Shown piece by piece: positions 45,720 to 53,735 of a stretch of DNA of 64,000 bases. Origin of the DNA: DATKWD01 sp963704815 (GTDB lineage: Bacteria > Actinomycetota > Acidimicrobiia > Acidimicrobiales > Salinilacustritrichaceae). Under the pieces are notes generated by a model. That model ran no database searches. It was not told the DNA's origin and was given only the letters and a program-made list of their open reading frames with translations. The stretch covers positions 558,001-622,000 of the forward strand of contig CAVPHU010000005.1 in the NCBI GenBank assembly GCA_963704815.1, written 5' to 3'. Positions within the stretch are counted from its first letter, which is position 1, and every line of letters starts with the position of its first letter. Made by a program: the position numbers and the translations under genes.

Positions 45720-46154
45720 ATGCCGAATGACGAGAAGCGCGAGTTGGTCGAGAGATTCTGGGCAACCCTCGCGGCCCGCGACTGGGACGCACTCGCCGGG
45801 TTCCTCGACGAGTCGAGCGAGTACTGGGACGTGCCGATCGGGCGCGAGACCGGTGCCATCGGACCGGCCAACATCGTGAACCGGCTGAAGCTCGGGCTCG
45901 AGCCGCTGGCCGGCTACACCAACCAGCCCGAGCACACGATCGTCGAGGACGACCACGTCGTCACCATCCACTCCGAGAGCTGGACCTGGGACGACGGCCA
46001 CGCGTACACGCTGCAGTTCTCGACCTACCAGCGGGTGGTCGACGGGGTGATCGTGGAGTGGCGCGACTACAGCGACATGAGCGGCCTGATGGCTGCGGCC
46101 CCGCAATGGTGGCTGGACCGCCTCGCCAACGACGACCTCGCCTGGATGTCCTGA
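45720..46154 (+). CDS. SnoaL/NTF2-fold protein, limonene-1,2-epoxide hydrolase-like
   Basis: A 144-residue NTF2-like protein (RFWATLAARDWDALAGFLDE, then IVEWRDYSDMSGLM). The Asp/Arg pair in EWRDYSD and the nearby DD/HS segments resemble limonene-epoxide hydrolases, but the family is functionally broad. A TAGCTT hexamer at 45706-45711 predicts a transcription start 2 nt before the ATG. Confidence 0.75.
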   Translation: MPNDEKRELVERFWATLAARDWDALAGFLDESSEYWDVPIGRETGAIGPANIVNRLKLGLEPLAGYTNQPEHTIVEDDHVVTIHSESWTWDDGHAYTLQFSTYQRVVDGVIVEWRDYSDMSGLMAAAPQWWLDRLANDDLAWMS

Positions 46155-46197
46155 CCGCTTCCTCACCGGACTTCGGGTGAGACATTCGCCCCGCCCC

Positions 46198-46686
46198 TCA
46201 CTCGGGGAGCTTGGCCTCGATGCGTTCGATGGCCTCGACGAGATCGCCGACCACCTCGCGCAGGTCCTCATGGGTCACCACGTCACTGAGGGCGACGCGC
46301 ACGCTGGCCAACTCGCGTGACAGGAAGTTGGTGTCGGCGAAGGTCCGGGCCTGGAGTTCGCGATCGGACTCGGCCTGGGCGCGGTCGCGGTCGTCCTGGC
46401 GGTTCTGCGCCAGCAGGATGAGGGGCGCGGCATAGGCGGCCTGGGTCGAGAACGCCAGGTTGAGCAGGATGAACGGGTAGGGGTCCCAGTCCTGGCCGAA
46501 GGCCACGGCGTTGAGCGTGATCCAGGTGATGACGAACACCGTCTGGGCCACCAGGAACTTGCCCGTGCCGAGCGTGCGAGCGATGCCCTCGCTGAAGCGG
46601 CCGAAGGCGTCGGCGTCGTAGTGGATGCCGAGGTTCGACGCCCCGCGAGGCTGGCTCAGGTCGGGTGCGCGACGGAACCACCTCAT
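46198..46686 (-). CDS. DUF1003 membrane protein
   Basis: A 162-residue DUF1003 protein. Two helices (FVITWITLNAVAF and ILLNLAFSTQAAYAAPLILLAQN core) are followed by a coiled-coil-like C-terminus (DRDRAQAESDREL to VEAIERIEAKL). The family usually accompanies Mg-related CBS proteins. The ATG overlaps the preceding gene's stop (ATGA). Confidence 0.9.
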   Translation of the reverse strand: MRWFRRAPDLSQPRGASNLGIHYDADAFGRFSEGIARTLGTGKFLVAQTVFVITWITLNAVAFGQDWDPYPFILLNLAFSTQAAYAAPLILLAQNRQDDRDRAQAESDRELQARTFADTNFLSRELASVRVALSDVVTHEDLREVVGDLVEAIERIEAKLPE

Positions 46687-47897
46687 TCGGCGCTCCGCTG
46701 CAGCATGCGCCGCCAGCCCTTGGGCAGCATGTGGTCGACGACATCGTCGATGGTGACCGCTCCGATGAGCCTGGACGCCTCGTCGCACACCGCGAGGGCC
46801 ACGAGGTCGTACGCAGCGAGTCGCCGCGCGACCTCGACCTGGTCGGTCTCGGGCGTGAGCCACTCAGGCTCCTGGGCGATGCAGTCGCCGAGCGTGGTCG
46901 ACGGGGGTTCGCGCAGCAGCCGCTGGAAGCCGACGACGCCCAGGAACCGCCCGGTCGGTGACGAGGTGGGCGCCCGGACGACGAACACCTGAGCGGCCAG
47001 CGTCGTCGGGAGGGTGGGATCACGGAGCCGGGCGAGCGTCTCGGCCACCGTCGTCTCGGGCGTGAGGGCCACCGGCTGGGGTGTCATCAGACCACCGGCG
47101 GTGGCGTCGTCGTAGGTCAGCAGCTTGCGGAGCGCGGCCTGGTCGGCGTCGTCGACGGCGGCCAGGAGGGCCGCACGGGCGTCCTCGTCCATCTCGTGGA
47201 GCAGGTCGACCGCATCGTCGGGGTCCATCTCCTCGATGATGTCGGCGGCCCGCTCGATGTCGAGGTTCTCGATGATCCGGATCTGCTCGTCCTCGGGAAG
47301 CTCTTCGAGCAGATCGGCCAGGCGGTCGTCGTCGAGCTGCGCGGCGAGTCTGCGCCGCTTGGCCAGCGGGAGTGCCCGGATCCTCGTCGCGATGTCGGCC
47401 GGCCGGAGATGGCGGAGCTCGACCACCTCGGCGTGCTCGGGGTCCGGAGCGAACAGATCGGCGACCTCGGACCAGTCGACGATGCGGGGGCTCCGACGCC
47501 GCAGCGGGCCCTTCCCGCCGATGGCGACGGTCACGATCTCCCATTCGGTCGGTCGGCTGGGGGCATTGCGCAGCGAGAGGTCGGTGACGAATCCGTCGAG
47601 CGCACGGGTGTTGAGCAGGTCGGCGACCGCCAGCAGCTCGCCCGAACGGCGCTCGAAGGCCCGCACGTCGATGGTGCCGGTCCTCAAGCGCACGCCGGTC
47701 GGCGACACTTCGGTCACCCGGTTGGCGTTGACGAAGATGTGTCGTCGTTGCACGGTCGTGACGAAGCCCAGGACCTTGGGTGCCAGCCGGGTCGTCGGGG
47801 CGATGACGACGTCGGAGACCTGCCCGATGGCGCCGCCGGTGTCGTCGACCAGCGGCAGACGCACGATGCGCGACACATAGCGGAGGGTCTCGGGCAC
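46683..47897 (-). CDS. PRC-barrel / MgtE N-terminal / CBS domain protein without a transporter domain
   Basis: A 404-residue soluble protein. It has a PRC-barrel-like N-terminus (RLPLVDDTGGAIGQVSDVVI), an MgtE intracellular helical domain (about 200-275: LPEDEQIRIIENLD, EMDPDDAVDLLHEM) and two CBS domains. In MgtE channels the same module senses magnesium and closes the pore; here the pore domain is missing, so it probably acts on a partner, perhaps the DUF1003 protein encoded next. The GTG at 47897 is exactly 7 nt after a TACCGT hexamer, so the mRNA is probably leaderless. Confidence 0.88.
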   Translation of the reverse strand: MPETLRYVSRIVRLPLVDDTGGAIGQVSDVVIAPTTRLAPKVLGFVTTVQRRHIFVNANRVTEVSPTGVRLRTGTIDVRAFERRSGELLAVADLLNTRALDGFVTDLSLRNAPSRPTEWEIVTVAIGGKGPLRRRSPRIVDWSEVADLFAPDPEHAEVVELRHLRPADIATRIRALPLAKRRRLAAQLDDDRLADLLEELPEDEQIRIIENLDIERAADIIEEMDPDDAVDLLHEMDEDARAALLAAVDDADQAALRKLLTYDDATAGGLMTPQPVALTPETTVAETLARLRDPTLPTTLAAQVFVVRAPTSSPTGRFLGVVGFQRLLREPPSTTLGDCIAQEPEWLTPETDQVEVARRLAAYDLVALAVCDEASRLIGAVTIDDVVDHMLPKGWRRMLQRSAE

Positions 47898-47977
47898 GTC
47901 CGAACGGTACTGCCGCGACGCCGAACGGTGAATCTCCGGCTGCGACCTCGCGACCGAGCGGCCGGGTGGGGGCTGAT

Positions 47978-48433
47978 TCAGGCGTTGCGCGGGGGTCTGA
48001 CGGCGTAGACGAGGGTGCCGTGGACGGCTTCGCGGCCGTCGGCGCCGCGGACCTCGGCGCGACAGAACACGAGTGACGACCCCCGTTTGACCACCCATCC
48101 CTCGGCGATCGCGTCCTGTTTGGCGATCGCCGACAAGTACTGGATGTCCATCGACACCGTGGCGAACAACCAGCCCGGGTCGTAGGCCTGGCCCACCGCC
48201 GGCACGACGACGGTGTCGACCAGCGTGGCGAGCGCGCCGCCGTGCACGATGCCGGCCGGCTGCTCGAGCTCGTCGCGGAACGGCAGCCGCATCCGGCAGT
48301 AGTCGGTGCGGACCTCCTCGACCTCGAGCCCGACCACGTTCGCGAACAAGGGACGATCCCAGGTGCCGAACTTCGCCCATCGAGCGGCCGTGTCGGCGGG
48401 GAGGGGCGGAAACGACCCCGAGCGCTCGGTCAT
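47978..48433 (-). CDS. PaaI-type hotdog-fold thioesterase
   Basis: A 151-residue hotdog-fold protein with the PaaI signature HGGALATLVDTVVVPA. It hydrolyses acyl-CoA-type thioesters; the acyl group is unknown. The ATG at 48433 is chosen because a TACCGT hexamer predicts a start 3 nt upstream; an in-frame ATG at 48439 would fall before it. Confidence 0.85.
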   Translation of the reverse strand: MTERSGSFPPLPADTAARWAKFGTWDRPLFANVVGLEVEEVRTDYCRMRLPFRDELEQPAGIVHGGALATLVDTVVVPAVGQAYDPGWLFATVSMDIQYLSAIAKQDAIAEGWVVKRGSSLVFCRAEVRGADGREAVHGTLVYAVRPPRNA

Positions 48434-48500
48434 GGGCATGTGACGGTAGCGGCGGCCCTGCCACCTGCTCGTACCCGCCCAGCCCTACCCTTCGCAGGCA

Positions 48501-50009
48501 GTGGTCACCAAGGCTCAAGCTCGTCGCAACGGCATGGTCGCGCTCGTCGTGGCCATGGCCCTGGTCGTCGCGGTGCTGTCCTGGGGCTTCGATCGAGCCT
48601 TCGGCGGTGGCGGCGGTGAGGGCGACGAATCGACCGCCACGCCGGAGGGCTCGACCGAGAACGCCGGCATCGCACCCTTCGCCGACCCGGCGTTGGCCGG
48701 CCAGCCGTGGACCACCGCATCGGTCGAGGGCGTTCTCACGTTCCGAGGCAACCCCACCCGCACCTACTTCGGGCAGGGCCCGGTGCCTCGTGACCCTGAG
48801 ATCGGCTTCAAGTTCCCCACCAACCCGATGTGCTCGGAATCGACCGACCTGGGCGAGACCAAGACCTGGTGCGGCATGGGCTGGACCGGGCAACCCGCCG
48901 TGTTCGAGCGCGACGGCCGCACCTGGGCGGTGTTCGGCGCCTACGACAAGAACGTGCACTTCGTCGACGCCGACACCGGCGAGCGGATCCTGCCCGACTT
49001 CCCGACCGGCGATCTGATCAAAGGCTCGGTGACGATCGATCCCGACGGGTTTCCGCTCGTCTACACCGGGAGTCGCGACAACTTCCTTCGCATCCTGTCG
49101 ATCGACGGCGAAGAGGCGACCGAGGTCTGGAAGCTCTCGTCCGAAGCGGTCTCACCCGTGCGTTGGAACGACGACTGGGACGCGTCACCGCTGGTCATCA
49201 ACGACTACCTCATCGAAGGCGGCGAGAACGGCCAGTTGCACATCGTCCGCCTGAACCGTGGCTACGACGATGACGGCAACGTCACGGTCGATCCCGAGTT
49301 GGTGTTCAACACCCCCGGCTGGGACGACGAACTGCTCGCCGACCTGCCAGACGAGAACGTCTCGATCGAGTCATCGCCGGTGATGGTGGGCGACATCGTC
49401 TACTTCGCCAACTCCGGTGGCCTCGTCCAGGGCTGGGATCTGAGCGGCCTCGGCACGGGCCAGGCGCCGGTCCGGACGTTTCGCTACTGGGCCGGCGACG
49501 ACGCCGATGCGACGATCGCCGCCGACGCCGACGGGATGCTCTACGTCGCCGTCGAATACGAGCGTTACCTCGATCGAGCCGCCGAAGCCGGCCAGCTCAT
49601 CAAGCTCGACCCCGACGCGGAGGGCGATCCGGTGGTCTGGAAGGTCGATGACCGCGACCTTCGCCCAGGGGGCATCTGGGCGTCACCGGCGGTCACCGAC
49701 GACTCGGTCTATGCCGCCACCAACGGCGGAGAGGTCTTCGCCGTCGACCGGGCGACCGGCACCAAGCGGTGGTCGATCGGCCTTCCGGGACCGACCTGGG
49801 GTTCGCCGGTGATCGTGGACGACGTGCTCCTCATCGGTGACTGTGACGGCGTGTTCCACGCCTACGACGTGTCCGATCCGACCACCGAGCCCCCCGAGAT
49901 CTGGTCGATCGAGCTGGGTGGGTGCATCGAGTCGACCCCGGCCGTTTGGAACGACCGGATCCTGATCGGGACACGCGGTGGGTTCCTGCACATGATTACC
50001 AGCGCCTGA
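48501..50009 (+). CDS. Membrane-anchored PQQ-like beta-propeller protein
   Basis: A 502-residue protein with an N-terminal membrane helix (MVALVVAMALVVAVLSWGF core) and an outer domain of repeated beta-propeller blades (GSPVIVDDVLLIGDCDG, TPAVWNDRILIGTRGG, SPAVTDDSVYAATNGG). Such propellers bind ligands or partners rather than PQQ itself. Cysteines at MCSESTDLGETKTWCG could form a disulfide. A TACCCT hexamer at 48486-48491 predicts a start 3 nt before the GTG. Confidence 0.82.
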   Translation: MVTKAQARRNGMVALVVAMALVVAVLSWGFDRAFGGGGGEGDESTATPEGSTENAGIAPFADPALAGQPWTTASVEGVLTFRGNPTRTYFGQGPVPRDPEIGFKFPTNPMCSESTDLGETKTWCGMGWTGQPAVFERDGRTWAVFGAYDKNVHFVDADTGERILPDFPTGDLIKGSVTIDPDGFPLVYTGSRDNFLRILSIDGEEATEVWKLSSEAVSPVRWNDDWDASPLVINDYLIEGGENGQLHIVRLNRGYDDDGNVTVDPELVFNTPGWDDELLADLPDENVSIESSPVMVGDIVYFANSGGLVQGWDLSGLGTGQAPVRTFRYWAGDDADATIAADADGMLYVAVEYERYLDRAAEAGQLIKLDPDAEGDPVVWKVDDRDLRPGGIWASPAVTDDSVYAATNGGEVFAVDRATGTKRWSIGLPGPTWGSPVIVDDVLLIGDCDGVFHAYDVSDPTTEPPEIWSIELGGCIESTPAVWNDRILIGTRGGFLHMITSA

Positions 50010-50081
50010 ACGACCCTCGGCGGTTCACCGTCAGGCGGGTGGCGCTACTCTGGCCGCCGTCATCAGGGGGGTGGAGGATCG

Positions 50082-51881
50082 ATGGGCACGTCGCGAACGA
50101 AGCGTTGGTCGTGGTCGTGGCTGGTCGCGGCGATGTTGGCCACCGTGGTCGTGGCGTCGCCGCCGGCCACCGCCGGCGAGCCACCCCCGTCCGTGCCGAC
50201 CCCCGACTTCGACGGCAACGGGACGACCGACGTCTTCTGGTACGCGCCGGGAGCCGCCGCCGACGAGATCTGGACGTGGAACGGCCTGACCTTCGACGTC
50301 CTTCCGACGTCGGTGTCGGGGAGCTATGAGCGGCTGTTCCTCGATGCCGACGGGGACGGCGACACCGACATCTTCTGGTACGCGCCCGGACCGCGCTCGG
50401 ACTACCTCTGGAGAGCCACCGATGCCGGCTTCGTCAGCTCGCCCCATCCCGTCAACGGCAGCTACCGGCCGCTGGTGCTCGATCGAGACGGCGACGGCGG
50501 CGACGAGATCTTCTGGTATGCCGCCGGGTCTCGGTCCGACCACCTCTGGACGTGGAGCGGCGAGAACTTCGCGAGCCGGCCGGTCGGGGTGAGGGGCTCC
50601 TACGAGCCGGTCGTGGCCGATCTCGACGGCGACGGCGGCGACGAGATCTTCTGGTATGCCGCGGGCTCGCCGCCCGACTACCTGTGGTCGTGGGACGACG
50701 GAGCGCTCGTCAGTCGACTGTTTCAGGTCACGGGGAGGTACTGGCCGTTCACCGCCGACAGCGACGGAGATGGCGATGCCGAGATCTTCTGGTACGCACC
50801 GGGTGGCGCCAAGGACTACCGCTGGGACCTCACCTCGGGTGCGGTGGTCAGCGACCCGTTCGAGATCAACGGCACCTACGAACCGCTCGTCGGAGACTTC
50901 GACGCCGACGGCCTCGACGAGGTCTTCCTGCACGCAGACGGCCCGGCTGGCGACTTCCTCTGGCAGTTGCACGCCGGCGGACCGCTCGGCGACTTCGCCG
51001 GCCTCGCCGATTCCGGCACCGGCGTCGCTCCGCTCGTCGGTGACTTCGACGGCGACCGGGCCACCGATGTGATCTTCGCCCGGCCCGACGAGACAGCGGT
51101 GTCGTGGTGGCGAGGGGGTGCCTCAGGCTTCGACGTGAGCCGAGTCGTCGTGGAGGGCAGCTCCCGGGTTCCACCCGAGAGCTCGCGAGCTCCGTTCTCG
51201 TCGACCCACGTGGTCGGGAACCGCACCCTGACCATCAACGCGTTCCTGCCGGTCGGGTCGGCTGCGGGTGTCACGTTGCTGCACCCGGTCGGGATCGTCG
51301 AGCGCGTGGGATGGCACCAGGCCCACGCCGGCAACCAGCCATCGCAGATCACCCCCGCGCCCACCGCCATCAGCCCACTCGTTCTTCCCTCTCGGGGTCG
51401 GGGGACCGGCCGTCAAACGGCGGCCGACATCCCCGTCGATCCGCACACGCGGGTCTGGGCTTCCGAGACGGGCACCGTGGCCCGAGCGGGCACCTACAAC
51501 CTCCGCGAGACGAATGGGCGGCTGCACCCCGACATCTTCGTCGTGATCCGACCCGACTCGAATCCGTCCAAGGAAGTCACGATGCTGCACATGGTCGGTC
51601 TCCGGGTGCAGCCGGGCGACCGGGTCGAGGCCGGAGTGACGACCGTTGCCGACCACTCGCGTACGTTCCCCTTCGTCTCGCAGGTCGATGACTACACGGC
51701 CAGCCCGTCGTGGCCGCACATCCACCTCGAGATCCGGAGCTACAAGGGGAGCAGCGTGGCGGGCACCTCAGGCGAAGCGACGCCGGCCGAGGTGGTGCCC
51801 AACACTCCGGCTGCCACCACCGATTCCACCATGTGCGAGGACGAGGCCGCCGGCACGTTCGAGCCGTGCGGCGACGACTGA
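50082..51881 (+). CDS. Secreted FG-GAP/VCBS repeat protein with a degenerate M23-like C-terminus
   Basis: A 599-residue protein with a signal peptide (cleavage probably after ATAG near residue 32). Residues about 40-345 hold seven repeats of roughly 47 residues with Ca-binding-type DGDGDTDIFWYAPG motifs. The C-terminal part (about 420-560) resembles an M23/LytM domain (VDPHTRVWASETGTVARAG, GDRVEAGVTT, WPHIHLEIR). The usual first HxGxD histidine is replaced (GRQTAAD), so peptidase activity is doubtful; it may bind peptidoglycan only. GGAGG precedes the ATG. Confidence 0.8.
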   Translation: MGTSRTKRWSWSWLVAAMLATVVVASPPATAGEPPPSVPTPDFDGNGTTDVFWYAPGAAADEIWTWNGLTFDVLPTSVSGSYERLFLDADGDGDTDIFWYAPGPRSDYLWRATDAGFVSSPHPVNGSYRPLVLDRDGDGGDEIFWYAAGSRSDHLWTWSGENFASRPVGVRGSYEPVVADLDGDGGDEIFWYAAGSPPDYLWSWDDGALVSRLFQVTGRYWPFTADSDGDGDAEIFWYAPGGAKDYRWDLTSGAVVSDPFEINGTYEPLVGDFDADGLDEVFLHADGPAGDFLWQLHAGGPLGDFAGLADSGTGVAPLVGDFDGDRATDVIFARPDETAVSWWRGGASGFDVSRVVVEGSSRVPPESSRAPFSSTHVVGNRTLTINAFLPVGSAAGVTLLHPVGIVERVGWHQAHAGNQPSQITPAPTAISPLVLPSRGRGTGRQTAADIPVDPHTRVWASETGTVARAGTYNLRETNGRLHPDIFVVIRPDSNPSKEVTMLHMVGLRVQPGDRVEAGVTTVADHSRTFPFVSQVDDYTASPSWPHIHLEIRSYKGSSVAGTSGEATPAEVVPNTPAATTDSTMCEDEAAGTFEPCGDD

Positions 51882-51896
51882 GCCGGCTCGACCGTT

Positions 51897-53735
51897 TCAG
51901 GCGTCGAGCGCCGCGATCACGTCGGCGGTGATGGCTGCCAGGTCGTCCCCGGGCGACTGCTCGACTGCGAACACCACGGCATTGTCGGTCCGCGTCATGC
52001 GGATCTGTGTGGACGCGGTCGATCCTTCCTCTGTGCTCAGCTTGTCGATCGTGTCGGGGTCGACGGCCTGCACCTCGAGCAAGAAGCGGCGGTCGAGCTC
52101 GGGGAGACGGCAGGTGCGACCGTCCTTGGCGAGTTCGTTCGCCAGGTAGGCCGCTGCGGCGTCGTCACTCGAGAAGATGTAGATGCCCGCTGCGGGGGAG
52201 AAGTCGAACGGAACCCTCACCTCGGTCGGGATCTCGATGTCCTGGTCGCAGTCGGACACGTCGTAGTCGGGGTTGATGGGGTCGACTCCGAACCGGCTGG
52301 TGAGCGCGGCGCTTGCGTCCGCGACCGAGAATCCGACCGACTCGGGCGGCGTGGTGGCCGGTGGCTGGCCGGCCTGATCGATGGGCTCGGCGTCGTCGCC
52401 GCCTCCGACGATCACCACGGCGACGACGACAAGGAGGACGGCCGCCACGACTCCTCCGATGATGTAAGGAAGCCGTTTCGGCGTGCGGGCCCGATCGGTG
52501 AGTTCGACGACATCGGCCTCGACGGGTGCGTGGGTCGGGACCGGTGGCGTGGCCGGCGGTGGCGCCGGCGTCACGGGTGGGGCCGTTGGTGGCGGCGCAG
52601 GCGGAGCCGGCTCGGCGACCATGATCGGTACGGCAACCGGCGTGGGCGGTGGGACGTCGGCGTCGTCGGCGATCCCGATGCGCCGAGCGGCGTGATGGGC
52701 TGCGCCGCGAGCGATGCCGTGCTTGGGGTCGCTGTCGACGGCCACCGGTCGGCCGAGCTCGCTCGTGACCATCTGGCCGATCAGCGGAATGCGGCTCGAG
52801 CCACCGACCAGCAGGACCGAATCGAGCTGGTCGGGGACGATGTCGGCTCGGTGCAGCGCCGACCGGAGCGAGTCGATGGTCGCCGAGAGGAGCGGCCGAA
52901 TGCGTTCTTCGAACTCCGTCCGGGTCAGCCGCACCTGGGACGAACGCCCGGGAAGGATGACCGGTATCACCGTCTCGGTCGTGGCCGACAGCGCGATCTT
53001 GGCGTCGACGCACTCGCTGCGAAGCCGCTCGATGTGACTCCGGACGCCGGGGTCTTCGGCGTCGAGTCCGTCGATGCCGTCGACGTGGTCAGTGACGAAG
53101 TCGAAGACGGCCGCGTCGAAATCGAGGCCGCCGAGTGCCTCGATGCCCGCGGGCCGCCCGACGATCTCGAATGCGAGACCGTTGCGTCGGATGATTGCGG
53201 CGTCAAAGGTGCCGCCGCCGAGGTCGTAGACGGCGACGGTGGCACCGTCGGGCACCCGGTTGCGGGTGGCGTAGTCGATGGCAGCGGCCTCGGGCTCGGT
53301 GAGAAGTGCGGCCGAAGGCAGGTCGGCGCGGTCGACCACCTGCTCCAGCAAGGAGCGGCGATAGTCGCCCCAGTTCGCCGGGTGGGTGATCGTGATCGCC
53401 GCAGGCGGGCCGCCCTGCCGCTCGGTGACGACTCCGAGGGTCCATTCGAGCAGCTCGGCCATCAGCATCTGGGTGGCCACCGGCGTGCCGCCCAGCACGA
53501 CCGGAGCGGGGTCACCCAGTCGGCGCTTGAACTCGCGGGCGATGCGATCGGGTTCGGTCATGCCCCGCCGTCGGGCCGGCTCGCCCACCAGCCAGCTGCC
53601 ATCGGGCCCGAGCCACACGATCGAGGCCACGACCGGATGCTGGCTCGAGAGGTTGATCATCTCGCCGTGGCCGTCGATGACCACGGCAGCCGCGGTGAAC
53701 GTGGTGCCCAGGTCGATGCCGGCGGTGTAGGTCAT
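51897..53735 (-). CDS. Membrane-anchored Hsp70-type ATPase with an outer C-terminal domain
   Basis: A 612-residue protein. The N-terminal 350 residues are an Hsp70/actin-fold ATPase: GIDLGTTFTAAAVV, YDLGGGTFDAAII and LLVGGSSRIPLIGQM are the phosphate and adenosine motifs. The substrate-binding domain and lid of DnaK are absent. Instead there is a proline-rich linker, one helix at about 422-443 (GGVVAAVLLVVVAVVIV) and an outer domain of about 165 residues with two cysteines that may form a disulfide (SDCDQ, RTCRL). It is the last gene of an operon with a LuxR-type regulator, overlapping it by ATGA, so it could be an ATP-dependent sensor or partner. The start is ATG 53735. Confidence 0.85.
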   Translation of the reverse strand: MTYTAGIDLGTTFTAAAVVIDGHGEMINLSSQHPVVASIVWLGPDGSWLVGEPARRRGMTEPDRIAREFKRRLGDPAPVVLGGTPVATQMLMAELLEWTLGVVTERQGGPPAAITITHPANWGDYRRSLLEQVVDRADLPSAALLTEPEAAAIDYATRNRVPDGATVAVYDLGGGTFDAAIIRRNGLAFEIVGRPAGIEALGGLDFDAAVFDFVTDHVDGIDGLDAEDPGVRSHIERLRSECVDAKIALSATTETVIPVILPGRSSQVRLTRTEFEERIRPLLSATIDSLRSALHRADIVPDQLDSVLLVGGSSRIPLIGQMVTSELGRPVAVDSDPKHGIARGAAHHAARRIGIADDADVPPPTPVAVPIMVAEPAPPAPPPTAPPVTPAPPPATPPVPTHAPVEADVVELTDRARTPKRLPYIIGGVVAAVLLVVVAVVIVGGGDDAEPIDQAGQPPATTPPESVGFSVADASAALTSRFGVDPINPDYDVSDCDQDIEIPTEVRVPFDFSPAAGIYIFSSDDAAAAYLANELAKDGRTCRLPELDRRFLLEVQAVDPDTIDKLSTEEGSTASTQIRMTRTDNAVVFAVEQSPGDDLAAITADVIAALDA

